Assembly (NCBI GenBank): GCA_963920635.1
Contig: OY987301.1
Location: 23,974,501-24,038,500, forward strand
Length of the DNA stretch: 64,000 nt
Source: Pseudeuparius sepicola
Lineage: Eukaryota > Arthropoda > Insecta > Coleoptera > Anthribidae
Direction of reading: 5' to 3'
The translations under genes were made by a program, and so were the position numbers. The notes beneath the pieces are model-generated. The model had not been told where the DNA came from. It was given only the letters and a program-made list of their open reading frames with translations, and ran no database searches. Positions 1 through 9,725 of this stretch are shown piece after piece (positions within the stretch are counted from its first letter, which is position 1; each line of letters opens with the position of its first letter).

Positions 1-619
1 TTGTTTCTATAAGAAAGTACTGTTTTTTTTATACAATTTTAAGTTTATTGTTTATTATTGTAGGTATGTATACTGTATACTCAGTTTTAACGTGAATAAT
101 ACATGTTTTCTAGTTTTGTTTTATTGTTTTAATTTTTTCTTGTATTTTGTTTAGGTTGGTTGACATTAAAAATTGTTTATTTGTTACTCTTACCCAAACT
201 TTTTAAATTTTGCCCCCCCCCCCTAAAATATTTTCTATGGGCGCCCTTGTTCATTGTCCATTGTACCTAAATGCCATCAAGTATCGTTACACTGTTCTAA
301 TAGTCGAACTAATGGAAACCAAAAACTGCAAATTACAAAAATTATTGTAATTGTAATTAGCTTTATATACCATGTTTTTACCGCTGAAAACGTCCATTTT
401 GTCAGATACAATGGGATGACTCATCAAAAATTTTGGGGAAATAAAGCGAAATTGAATATTTGTATCCCGTAAATAGATCTAAGAAATGGGAAAAAGTGAA
501 AATATCAAAAATGTCACTTACAATGTTCTTGCAAGCGTGTATCGAACGCGGTGTAATTTTGCTATTGGTACCTAAGTATATCATAAAGATATGAGCGCAT
601 ATATATGCAAATTATTTTA
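1..619. other. intronic/upstream sequence, no gene recognised
   Basis: AT-rich sequence with short open frames only (72 and 60 codons) that resemble nothing I know. It contains a run of 11 C at 213-223. It is most likely dunce intron or sequence upstream of the window's first dunce exon. Confidence 0.5.
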
Positions 620-735
620 CATATGGGCAAACCGTGCCTGACTTCGGCCAGGTCGGACAAAGCGTACCCGCTTTCGGCCAATAGAGACTTAGATTTGTTA
701 GCGCTGGCCCTAATCGTATACGGTTTGCCTATATG
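620..735. repeat. small inverted-repeat element (MITE-like)
   Basis: The ends are inverted copies of each other: CATATGGGCAAACCGT at 620-635 and ACGGTTTGCCTATATG at 720-735, matching at 15 of 16 positions. The interior is much richer in GC than its flanks and holds two copies of TTCGGCCA. It looks like a short non-autonomous DNA transposon. The family was not recognised. Confidence 0.55.
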
Positions 736-1049
736 CTACCGGCATAGCCGGGTACACAACATTTGTTCACCATTTTCAGTTACACAATGCCGAGCACAAC
801 AAATAATACAGGAATATGATTCTGTGAGATGTTATAAATAAACAAATAAGTTCCATCGCAAGAAGCACGACTGACATTATTTGACAACTTATAACTGATA
901 GCCTCTAGGCATTGACGTCAGAGTGACGTAGCGCTATTGTTGTTTGGCTTTAGTAGAGGTCGTGTTGCTTTTGTTCAATAGTGTAACATAAAACTAAATC
1001 ACGGAATGAGTCGGTGTCTCGCAAAATGCCCAATATTCGATAACTTCCC

Positions 1050-1320
1050 CCGCATCGCGACGTCTAGGAATTTGCGTTGGCGCGGCCTTCCCCCGACCAC
1101 CTAAACTTGTATTAATACGTGCGCTTGACGCTCCCTCCCCCCACCCTAAAGCGCTCAAATTTCGTGACCGGGGTAAACAAGCGGGCCCCGCTTATAACGA
1201 GATCGGTAAACCGAACTCCTCTATCCCACCTAACTACATTCGGCGGGGACCCTGTCGGCACCAATTTCGATCGAGCCCAAATTGGAACGAAACGAGACTT
1301 CGTCGTATCGTGGCCACAGC
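1050..1320. other. GC- and CpG-rich island of unknown function
   Basis: About 270 bp unusually rich in GC and CG dinucleotides within a very AT-rich intron. A 75-codon open frame (1119-1346, +) covers it but matches no family I recognise and lacks a convincing context. A palindromic CRE (TGACGTCA, 913-920) and a second half site (TGACG, 924-928) lie just upstream. It could be an unmarked promoter or enhancer, or the remains of a GC-rich transposon. Confidence 0.35.
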
Positions 1321-2370
1321 TTACAGAGATAGATAGGTATATATAACATAGCCGATACGTATTAGGTAAATGCCAGGATTATCTGCATAAAAAAAATGAT
1401 TGATTGCCCAAGGCGCTCCGGCTCCCAACTTTTGGAGAGGCAAGTGAGGGAGTAAGATTGGAATCTACAACAAAATTAATGAAACTTTTGGAATACGGGG
1501 ATATTTGCATATCTGCTGCGTTTAATGGAATAGCATTAGTGTGCCCATCAGAATTTTTTTGGCTGGGGGGAAGTAATCCATTACGAACATGGACCTGAAT
1601 GGAACACGGTCAAAGTTAGTGTGGGTGTCTCTTCACTCTGGGGGCATACCCACAAAAACCTGTCGTCGATTGAAGGATTGAGCGAGTCTTCGTTTACTCC
1701 TTTCAAGAAGATATTTAGGATAGGATGTTGACTGCTGGGAGAGGCCTTGACCTTGAAGTTATAGTGGACAACTACTGGACAGTGACGTGTGGAGTTTGCC
1801 TAGAAAGGGTGTAAGCGGTTGGAGAACCAGAGGAAGATTCTGGGGTATTTCAGTAGAAGAGTGAGAAAGATTATGGTCGGGGTCATAATCTGTTGCAGCT
1901 CTGAAAAGGGGTTTGGCATAAATTTCAATTTTCGTGAAGGTTTTCCGAGAAAGTTCCTTGAGAGAGCCGAGACTCCTACAGATAGAGTGCAGAGGGAAAG
2001 TAAATGAGCCGGTGTCGTTTACTTTGATCTAAAAAATCATAGCAGGCCGTGGAATAGTGCTGATTATAATGTCCCACAAGTGCGCATAAGGAAACTTTCT
2101 ACACGCAAAAAAAATCGTTAAAAACTTGCAGCGCATCACAATTTTACAGGGGACTTCCGGATCATATCTGAACACCTTGTATATAGGATCATTTTCAATG
2201 TCTATAAATAATAATAAATTAGAGAAAATGGAAATAAAATTTAAATCTGGGTTGTAGTGACGTCACTTTAATCAGCGAATAAAAATATCTTTTAACGGCT
2301 ACTCAATGCGCCGGTCCTTTGAGACTGACGAGGAAGATGTTATGTTGTAATTATAGTGTCACGATGCATT
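1321..2370. other. intronic stretch, no gene recognised
   Basis: Moderate-GC sequence with two short open frames on + (64 codons at 1404, 62 codons at 1819), neither recognised. A palindromic CRE lies at 2258-2265. Around 2150-2190 a ~45-bp stretch starts TACAGGGGA and ends CACCTTGTATATA, the decayed termini of the element class that recurs through the window. Confidence 0.4.
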
Positions 2371-2431
2371 ATTATCTGGATTTAGCCATAAGGTATTCGC
2401 ATTCCTCTACACGGAAGATTCACTCAGACCC
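2371..2431 (-). mobile_element. truncated R4/Dong-like retrotransposon 3' end, copy A
   Basis: Read on the minus strand, these ~60 bp match the last part of the 3' untranslated region of the larger R4/Dong-like copy (about 6481-6540). They share the GGGTCTGAGTGAAT, GGAATGCGAATACC and GGCTAAATCCAGATAAT-like blocks with scattered substitutions. The 3' end faces left. It sits directly beside TTA repeats, as do the other two copies. It is 5'-truncated and non-coding. Confidence 0.7.
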
Positions 2432-2438
2432 CAGGTTG

Positions 2439-2462
2439 AATTATTATTATTATTATTATTAT
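2439..2462. repeat. TTA microsatellite between two R4/Dong-like stubs
   Basis: About eight TTA units separate copy A from copy B. A second TTA run lies at 2560-2577 beyond copy B. These repeats are the apparent insertion target of the element. Confidence 0.9.
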
Positions 2463-2559
2463 CTCAACTTAGCCAAAAGACATTCGGACTCCCTCTACGG
2501 GGAACATTGTGTTGGATGTTCCTATGCACTCCCCACGAATTTCCGGACGGTTCGGGCGG
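2461..2559 (-). mobile_element. truncated R4/Dong-like retrotransposon 3' end, copy B
   Basis: On the minus strand this ~100-bp copy begins with sequence matching the last codons of the 4327-6420 reading frame (from about 6357, GCCCGAACCGTC...). It then jumps to the GTTCCCCGTAGAGGGAGT block of the 3' untranslated region and ends at the shared TTGGCTAAGTTGAGAT-type terminus. It therefore carries an internal deletion relative to the large copy, or comes from a related subfamily. TTA microsatellite bounds it on both sides. Confidence 0.7.
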
Positions 2560-3084
2560 TTATTATTATTATTATTAGGTATGTATAAAGGTGGCTTTTC
2601 GATTGACATTTTTATTTTCCTACGGTACCTATATGTAAATTGAAAAATACCTTGAATTCTGAAACTTGAAATCCAATTTCACCAGAAATAAGCAACAAAA
2701 CCTGGATGTCACGAAAAGGGGAATTTATTTTGTAGGTAAATTACTGCCAAGAATTCTCATTTGCGTTCCAATCACGAATAAAATGTATATTTTACTGGTT
2801 TTATTTTGGCCCATTTTCATCATATTTTTGTAAAGGGAAATCTGGAAAGTGTGCCAAATACATCGACAAAGGGGACCAATATTATTTATTCTTAAGTTAA
2901 ATTTAGAAGTCAAAATTAGTTGTAATCGTTGTGCAGTACTTGCGAGAATATCACACCCTCTTTACTATGTACCTATTATGTTCAGAAACAAGTTGTAGTA
3001 TTTGCGTTTTGCGTATTTGTGTTTATAACAAAATGTCGTGCAACTTATATGGCCTATAATGCTTATATTATAATTATTGACATT

Positions 3085-3402
3085 ATATATTGTAGTCCTG
3101 CTTTTTCCATCGTGATGGCAGATGGGAATATGCCCTCTGGGAGCTTTTATACCCGTAAATTTGCATAAATATTAATAATTTTTTTTTGTCGAAAATCCGC
3201 CACCGCCTCCTTATTTATTATCCTTGAAAATGGTTACGTACCAATTTTCATAAAAAAATATTCAGCGATAAGGTTGATACAACATCAATGTTACAAATAC
3301 GACGTTTTGAAAATTTTACTAAAGTAATAAGTAGGCCGAGGTAACATGAAACAAACGACATTAATTTATGAAATTGCAAATGCGTCTATTCTTTGTACCT
3401 AC
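3085..3402 (+). pseudogene. decayed copy of an unidentified conserved reading frame (copy 1)
   Basis: This stretch is the inverted homologue of 8283-8560. At 3189-3331 one frame reads RKSATASLFIILEN, then about 20 residues on YKYDVLKILLK before a stop. The minus-strand copy reads RKSDTAILFSILENN and YKNDVLNLLLK. Many differences between the copies are silent or conservative, which suggests both descend from a real protein-coding sequence. Beyond the stop the match continues out of frame (CGGTAACATGAAAC, AATGCGTCTATTCTTTG), and there is an insertion near 3165, so this copy is broken. The protein family is not recognised; a diverged repeat-type protein is only a guess. Confidence 0.5.
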
Positions 3403-4291
3403 ATTTTTGTAGATTGCGATATAGCTTGACTGTCCTGTGAAATAATTACTTTTCGTTACGTCGGCAATCGATATTAATCGTTAATTAAGTTCCAATAGAA
3501 GAGTCAGATGCAATGTAATATTTAAAAAAAAAATTATTCAAAATACGGAAACTTATTTATAAGAAAAATTCACAGACCTCGCATCTTACGAAAGTATTTT
3601 AAGGGTATTGAAAGTACCAGATACAAATAATTTTATTTTACATTGATTTTTATAAGAATAGTAACAGTAAATAAATTATACACATTCGCTGCAAGTGCAC
3701 CTATGGCAAATTTTCAAATAGAAAATTTAAAAAATAGACCAACACCATAGAAGAATCTACTACGACCAATACCTAAACCTCATTTTTTCATTCATAAAAT
3801 ACATATTATATTTTGTTTAGCGTGATATATCATTTTAACAAAAGATGTTACATAACATATTATAACATTAAAACATTTTATTAAACATTGAACATTAAAA
3901 CGTAAACTATAAATTTGATTAAACACATTCATATTATCATATTTCATCTAATAATTAAAACCCTAATTAAAAACTTCAATATTTCGAAAACAGTTAAATT
4001 TAGATATGAATCATAAAATTAATTAAAATGTATGGTTGAGTTTAAAAATGCAATTACATACATAATACATAGTGTTCTAAAAAAATATTTGGGTTGGTAC
4101 TCTTTCCCCACTGTGGCATTGCTTAATTGTTTCAACTAATAAAAAAATCCTGATGATTTAGAAGAAACCTAACTTATACCAAAGATGTTGTATATTTTGT
4201 TCAAAAGGTGGGGTATAAAAAAAAATATGATGACTCAACCAGTACATTGAAGGTCAAATCACTAAAAGTGGTCAAGCAATAAATTTTCATT
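3403..4291. other. AT-rich intronic stretch
   Basis: Very AT-rich, no open frame of note, no recognisable element. It ends at the TAA microsatellite that flanks the retrotransposon. Confidence 0.6.
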
Positions 4292-4292
4292 G

Positions 4293-4325
<33 letters not shown>
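4293..4325. repeat. TAA microsatellite at the 5' junction of the R4/Dong-like element
   Basis: Eleven ATA units abut the first base of the truncated element. ATAATACT occurs at 4320-4327 and again at 6539-6546, directly after the element's 3' end. This is consistent with a short target-site duplication within TAA-type sequence. Confidence 0.85.
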
Positions 4326-4326
<1 letters not shown>

Positions 4327-4328
<2 letters not shown>

Positions 4329-6420
4329 GTTACCAAAAGACCAGCGGAATACGGATAATCCTGCCAAGTACCGCCCAATAACCTGCTTGCCTACGCTGTA
4401 CAAGATAATCACATCTTGCCTTACGCAGCGAATATATGCTCACTGCGAGCGGAACAACATCATTGCAATGCAGCAGAAGGGCTGCTCGAAGGGCGCAATG
4501 GGATGCAAAGAGCAACTCATCATAGACTCTGTCATCTGCAACCAGGCTCATTCCAGGCAACGAAACCTCTACATGGCTTATGTGGACTACAAAAAAGCAT
4601 TTGATTCCGTACCTCACGACTGGCTCACAGGTATCTTAAAGCTGTACAAAATAGATCATCATACAGTTTCCTTTTTAGAACACGTTATGACAACCTGGCG
4701 CACTAAGATACAACTCAGAACCGCAAGCAGTAACATCGAGACCGACACAATCAACATCCGAAGAGGGATTTTCCAAGGAGATTCACTCAGTCCACTGTGG
4801 TTCTGCATGGCGATGAACCCTCTATCACACCGGTTGAACTCTACGAAATATGGCTTCGCTATCAAAAGCAACAGATCAGAAGCGTTCAGGTTGAATCACC
4901 TGTTATATATGGATGATTTAAAACTGATGGCCGCAACCAAGAACCAACTAACGCAAATGCTTAAAATTGTAGAGGAGTTCTCCAGGGACATCGGAATGCA
5001 GTTTGGACTGGACAAGTGCCGCACCCTTAATATCGTCCGGGGAAAGCTCGAACAAGGCGCACACGAGATGCAGGACGGACAGGAGATCGAAGCAATGAGC
5101 GTGGGAGATACATACAAGTACCTCGGGATGAAGCAAGCTCAAAGGATAGATCATCGAACAATGAAGACCGATTTAACTAATGAATTCATCAAGAGAGTAA
5201 GACAAGTAGTGCGAACTGATCTTAACAGCAGGAATTTGTTTAAGGCCCTAAACACGTATGCGTGCTCTGTACTAAGCTATTCCTTCGGAATAGTGAATTG
5301 GACCAACACGGACATCAACTACTTGCAACGAAAAGTTAGGACACTACTGACAAAAGCTCATAAACATCATCCCCGTAGCGCCGTAGAAAGAACAACCCTG
5401 CCACGTCAACAAGGAGGAAGAGGATTGGCAGACCTCAGCAAGCAATTGGACCAACAAATACTAAATCTGCGTAATTATTTCCACAGACAGGCCAACAGCT
5501 CCACACTACATAAAGCTATATGCGGAGCAGACGTCTCAACACCGCTACGTCTGACGGAACACGAGTATCACAATCACCACCGAACTGACAACGATAAACT
5601 ACAGAGGTGGTTAGAGAAGCCGCTGCACGGGAGGCATCCTAATGAGGTTAACCAGGAACATGTCGACAAGTTAGCGTCGTACTATTGGCTGACCTCGGGA
5701 CGGATGTTCCCAGAGACAGAAGGCTTCTTACTGGCCATACAAGATCAGGTTATACCAACTCGCAACTACCTAAAATTCATTGTAGGAGATGCATCGGTAG
5801 TGGATGACAGATGCAGATACGGGTGCCCAACTTCAGAAACAATCCAGCACATAACAGGAGGATGTCAGATGTTTGCATCAACGGAATATAAGGAACGACA
5901 CGATTCGGTTGCCAAGATCTTGCACCAGGAACTGGCGGAAAAGCTGCTGCTTGTGCAGACAGAGAGGGTCCCATATTACAACTACACACCTGAGCCTGTT
6001 CTTGAGAACAGAAACTACAAGATGTACTGGGATCGTACAGTTCTGACTGATCAACGAGTTGCCCATAACAGACCGGACCTTATAATAGTTGATAAAATTT
6101 CTAGGAAGACAACTCTGATTGATGTGGCCATCCCGAACAACAACAACCTGCGTGTGAAGCAAGTCGAGAAGATCGCGAAGTACAGAGACTTAGAAGAACG
6201 AATTAGAAGGCAATGGGAAATGGAGAACGTCCAGACGATTCCAATCATCATGTCAACAACTGGTGTTATACCAAAAAGTTTGCTGAGAAACATCAAGGAG
6301 CTGAATCTAACTGATAGTCTTTACAGGTCCATGCAGAAAGCGGTACTACTTGCGACAGCCCGAACCGTCAGGAAATTCATGGGGAATGCAGGATCGTCCA
6401 ACAACATCAATGTCACCTAA
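4327..6420 (+). CDS. R4/Dong-like Pol: reverse transcriptase + restriction-like endonuclease (N-truncated)
   Basis: An intact 697-codon frame. Its first codon is TTG right after the microsatellite, so no native start remains and the usual N-terminal zinc-finger/Myb part is missing. Reverse transcriptase motifs run in order: RPITCLPTLYKI (about residue 16), QKGCSKGAMGCKEQL (about 50), YVDYKKAFDSVPH (motif A, about 84), GIFQGDSLSPLWF (motif B, about 147) and YMDD (194-197). A CCHC knuckle follows, C496-x3-C500-x7-H508-x4-C513. Next is the endonuclease core RPD (582-584) with a second acidic residue D599 in LIDVAIP, the PD-(D/E)xK pattern of R2/R4-type elements. The protein would copy its RNA onto nicked TAA target DNA. 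The absence of stops over 2.1 kb indicates a fairly recent insertion, although the copy is probably immobile. Confidence 0.85.
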
Positions 6421-6540
6421 GGCCCGATTACATGGCAAGGGTCTCGTCCGAGCCAGATCCTTTTGGTATCCGGGATGCCCGGGATCTGAGTGAATGTTCC
6501 CCGTAGAGGGAGTGCGAATGCCTTTTGGCTAAGTCGAGAT
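4327..6540 (+). mobile_element. 5'-truncated R4/Dong-like non-LTR retrotransposon
   Basis: A 2.2-kb insertion bounded on the left by TAA repeats and on the right by GTCGAGATAATAC. It holds one long open frame (reverse transcriptase plus restriction-like endonuclease) and a ~120-bp 3' untranslated region (6421-6540) that also occurs, inverted, at 2371-2431 and 2461-2559. Missing N-terminal domains and a left edge exactly at the microsatellite are the usual signature of incomplete target-primed reverse transcription. Dong of Bombyx is known to favour TAA repeats. Placement in the R4/Dong clade rests on domain order and target, not on a tree. Confidence 0.85.
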
Positions 6541-6570
6541 AATACTAACTTATTTTATCCTTAATTAATC

Positions 6571-7279
6571 TTATACAGGGTGAGTCACATCTAAAGGCAG
6601 AGCCGAAAACACAAGGTAGAACTCGCTAAAATAAGCACATATGTTAGCCCAAAAAAGCTTGGTTCTCCATATACAGCGTGTTAAAAATTTTCCAAAAATA
6701 ACATATTTTTTTAATTTCTTTCGATCCCATTTAGGAATTCCAACCAAATTTGGTACACATTATACACTGGACGGTTGCCATTTTGTGGAATAATTTGACC
6801 CCGTTCCGATCACCACCGGCGTAGGTACAAATAGTTACTGTAAATAATTGTAGAAAAAAAGTAGTACGGCCCTGTGCAAAACCAAAAATTTTGCCTTTTT
6901 TGGATAGCCCATTTAATTTGGAACAAAAAGTGCCTCTTGGTATTTTTTTTATTTCTGGTACAGTTTCTTCGTAATTTCGGATTTTTTAAACTAGTGTCAA
7001 GGTGATTATGCTGGCATTTAAAATAAAATTATTTGTATCTACGCCGCTGCTCATCTGAACAGAGCCAAATTATTGCACAAAATGACAACCCATAATATGT
7101 ATAAAACAATTCCTAAACGGGCTAGAAAGAAATTAAAAAATATTTGGAAAAGTTTCAACACTCTGTATATGGAGAGCCAAGCGTTTTTGAGCTAATGTTT
7201 ATTAAGCATATGTGCTTATTTTAGCGAATTCTACCTTGTGTTTTAGGCTCTGCCTTTAGATGTGACTCACCCTGTATAA
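6571..7279. mobile_element. 709-bp foldback element (TATACAGGGTGAGTC ends)
   Basis: The whole element is one imperfect hairpin. The left end (6571-, TTATACAGGGTGAGTCACAT) is mirrored by the right end (ATGTGACTCACCCTGTATAA, to 7279). Pairing continues inward through the AAGGTAGAA, CTCCATATACAG and AATTTCTTTC blocks to a centre near 6925. It encodes no protein and is probably a non-autonomous DNA transposon. The superfamily is not assigned. It begins 30 bp after the R4/Dong-like element. Confidence 0.8.
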
Positions 7280-8282
7280 AACTGGTACAGCTTCTTTTTT
7301 ATCTTCCGTTCTTCCTTAATTTCCAAAATATTGAATTTTCATTCGTTTAGGCAAGTGATGTAAAGTAGGTAAGGGGCATGTAGCTATTCTAAAATTACAA
7401 AAGTTTACTACTTTTTTATAACTATAATAAATTTTATAAAAGGGATTACCTTTTTTAAAATTACCATATAGGCGGAAAGTATAACTTTAAAGTTTCTGCT
7501 TAAAAAATTTGGCGATATCAAGTTTTGGATCAAATATTGTAGGTATATAGCTTACGCAAGATAAGCTGAGCCGTGCGCTCTGCAGTATGAAATGGGACTG
7601 TGGGCCGTGGTCGCGGCTACAGAAAAACATCACTTAAAAGACATTTTAGTTTTCAAGAAAAATTGTTTCAGCGATAAGAAAAATTCAAAAATTGGCATTT
7701 TTGCCCTTGTTAATGTGTTTTCCATCTGAAAGAAATTATAAGCCGTTTTGGTTAATGTATAATCTCCTGTTTCTAAAATCCACTTTCAACATTATTTTAA
7801 TTTTGAAAAATGCCATTTTTTGTGCTCCCTGTATATTTCATCCAAAACTTTACATCTTCAAAACGTTTCTTTTTAATAATACATTTCAAAAAATTGTATA
7901 GGTGATTTTTAATTTTTAAATTTAATAAATAATCAAATACACCTAAACGTTTTAATTTGTATTTTTCGGCATGAATCAATTTTTATTAATACATACATTA
8001 TTCAATAACACTTACCTATTTTATTTTACACCTCACTTAAAATTAGGGTGTCACTTTGATGTATGAATAGAAAACATGAACACACAATGAAAATGAGATT
8101 TATTATTCTGGATTTGAAACAAAGAACACCGAGCCACAGATGAGTCTGGTTCAGACAGTTCCCGTATAAATACTAAAAATCATTCTTGAATAAGTACTTG
8201 AATTGAAAAATTATTCAAATTTTTGAATTGAGAAATGTTTAAAGTTAAAAGAAAGTTTAGTATAGAACGTTTTTTTCTGTGG
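7280..8282. other. AT-rich intronic stretch
   Basis: No gene recognised. Short open frames (69 codons + at 7692, 60 codons - at 7797) look like chance in AT-rich sequence. Confidence 0.6.
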
Positions 8283-8610
8283 TATTTTATGTTTAGCAAA
8301 GAATTGACGCATTTATAATTGTCTCATGTTTCCTCGGCCTACTGCTATACTTTAGTAACAAATTCAAAACGTCGTTTTTGTAAAGGTGACCCTGTTGCAA
8401 GAACTTTATCTCTGATAATATTTTTTTGAAAGTCTCTACGCAATTATTTTCCAGGATGCTAAATAAGATGGCGGTGTCAGATTTTCGATAAAGAAAATTG
8501 CTAAATCGCATCCTCCCACCTAATCCCATCACGACGACAAAACAAGCACTGGAATATCTCAAAAATACAATTTTACGAAAGGTTTCACACGTACCTAATA
8601 TGAAATACAT
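8283..8610 (-). pseudogene. unidentified conserved reading frame (copy 2)
   Basis: A minus-strand frame of 105 codons (8293-8610) with an in-frame ATG. Its second half, from RKSDTAILFSILENN through YKNDVLNLLLKYSSRPRK to INASILC and a stop, matches copy 1 (3085-3402) at protein level better than expected for drifting DNA. The upstream part (YSSACFVVVM) also resembles copy 1 (YCSPAFSIVM). No signal peptide or known motif is evident. It may be an intact exon of a repetitive gene family or part of a transposon. It lies 106 bp upstream of a dunce exon on the opposite strand. I class it as a pseudogene because no full gene structure is visible. Confidence 0.4.
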
Positions 8611-8716
8611 TGTACATATATATTATACATGTTTCATCTGAATTCATTCTTCATACAAATTATAGGTACTTATTGATTAATAATTAATATTACAATTCAT
8701 ATCCCTTTATTTTCAG

Positions 8717-8781
8717 ATCTCGAAGATCGTCTGGGGCTGCTACGGGACCCTCCCCTCAGTCCAAGAACCTTAACCCCGGCG
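8717..8781 (+). CDS. dnc: dunce exon: Ser/Pro-rich linker before UCR2
   Basis: A 65-nt internal exon between a TTTATTTTCAG acceptor and a G|GTATGT donor. After one base completing the previous codon it reads SRRSSGAATGPSPQSKNLNPG, leaving G as the first base of the next codon. Joined to the exon at 20051 this gives NPG-DEAYTKL, the linker that enters UCR2 in insect PDE4 proteins. Frame and phase fit only this reading; the zero frame has a stop. The exon belongs to long isoforms that also carry UCR1, whose exons lie upstream of the window. The linker is Ser/Pro-rich and probably flexible. The next exon is 11.3 kb away. Confidence 0.8.
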
Positions 8782-8830
8782 GTATGTAATATTTTATTTA
8801 TTTAAGTATTACTAATTTCGCTTGAGGTTA

Positions 8831-9573
8831 TATACAGTATGTCCACAGAAAAGTTGTTATATAGGAAAAACTTTCCCATTTTTCATTTTATCGAAAAAAG
8901 TTATTCTTGTTAAAAAGTTTTGCTGGTTCTTAAAGTAAGATTGGGATAGATAAATTTAACATTTCTTGTACGGGGTGCTCAAAAAATTGAAAAAACTTTA
9001 AGTGGTACAAGAGTAAAGTGCACTTATTTGTGAAGATGTGAAAATAAGTTACTAGGAAAAGTTTTTCAAAAGTAAAAGGCAGTCTCTAATACCAATTTCC
9101 GAAACAATCGGCCTACTTTTATTTATTCATTCATTCGCCTTGCCCATAACGCTATGGCTAATAAATTTTAACAGGGAATTGTCAAATCAACTTGTCACTA
9201 TCAGCGCCTACTAGAACAAGATTTAATTGTTAATTTGTTATAACTTAATTTGTATAAAATAAATTTAGTGATTACAAATAAATAAAAGTTGGCCGATTGT
9301 TTCGAAAATTGGTATTAGAGACTGCCTTTTACTTTTGAACAACTTTTTCTAGTAACTTACTTTCACATATTCACAAATAAGTCCACTTTACTCTTGTACC
9401 ACTTAAAGTTTTTTCAATTTTTTGAACACCCCGTACAAGAAATGTTAAATTTCTCTATCCCAATCTTACTTTAAGAACCAGCAAAACTTTTTATCAAGAA
9501 TAACTTTTTTCGATAAAATGAAAAATGGGAAAGTTTTTCATAATCAACAACTTTTCTGTGGACATACTGTATA
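8831..9573. mobile_element. 743-bp foldback element just after a dunce exon
   Basis: Terminal inverted repeats TATACAGTATGTCCACAG / CTGTGGACATACTGTATA, with arms of about 285 bp (8831-9116 and 9287-9573) that match nearly throughout. Shared blocks include AAAATGGGAAAGTTTTTC, TTAAAGTAAGATTGGGATAG and AGGCAGTCTCTAATACCAAT. The loop of about 170 bp is unrelated AT-rich sequence. The left end is 49 bp past the donor of the 8717-8781 exon, so the hairpin would form in dunce pre-mRNA very close to a splice site. Confidence 0.85.
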
Positions 9574-9725
9574 TTTGTGTTTACTTGTTATTGTTTAAAA
9601 AGCAATTACAAAGTTTTCTACGAATACTGTAGGATCTATTCTACACAATTCCATGTTCAAGTTTTGGCGGGAGCGGCGGGATACTTCACGCAAACAAAAA
9701 TAAAAATTCCATTTTGTTGATAAAC

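Noticed and set aside
4327..6420. host gene or retrovirus-like Pol
   Set aside because: YMDD reverse transcriptase followed by CCHC and PD-(D/E)xK, without LTRs, integrase or gag, is a non-LTR retrotransposon of the R2/R4 type.
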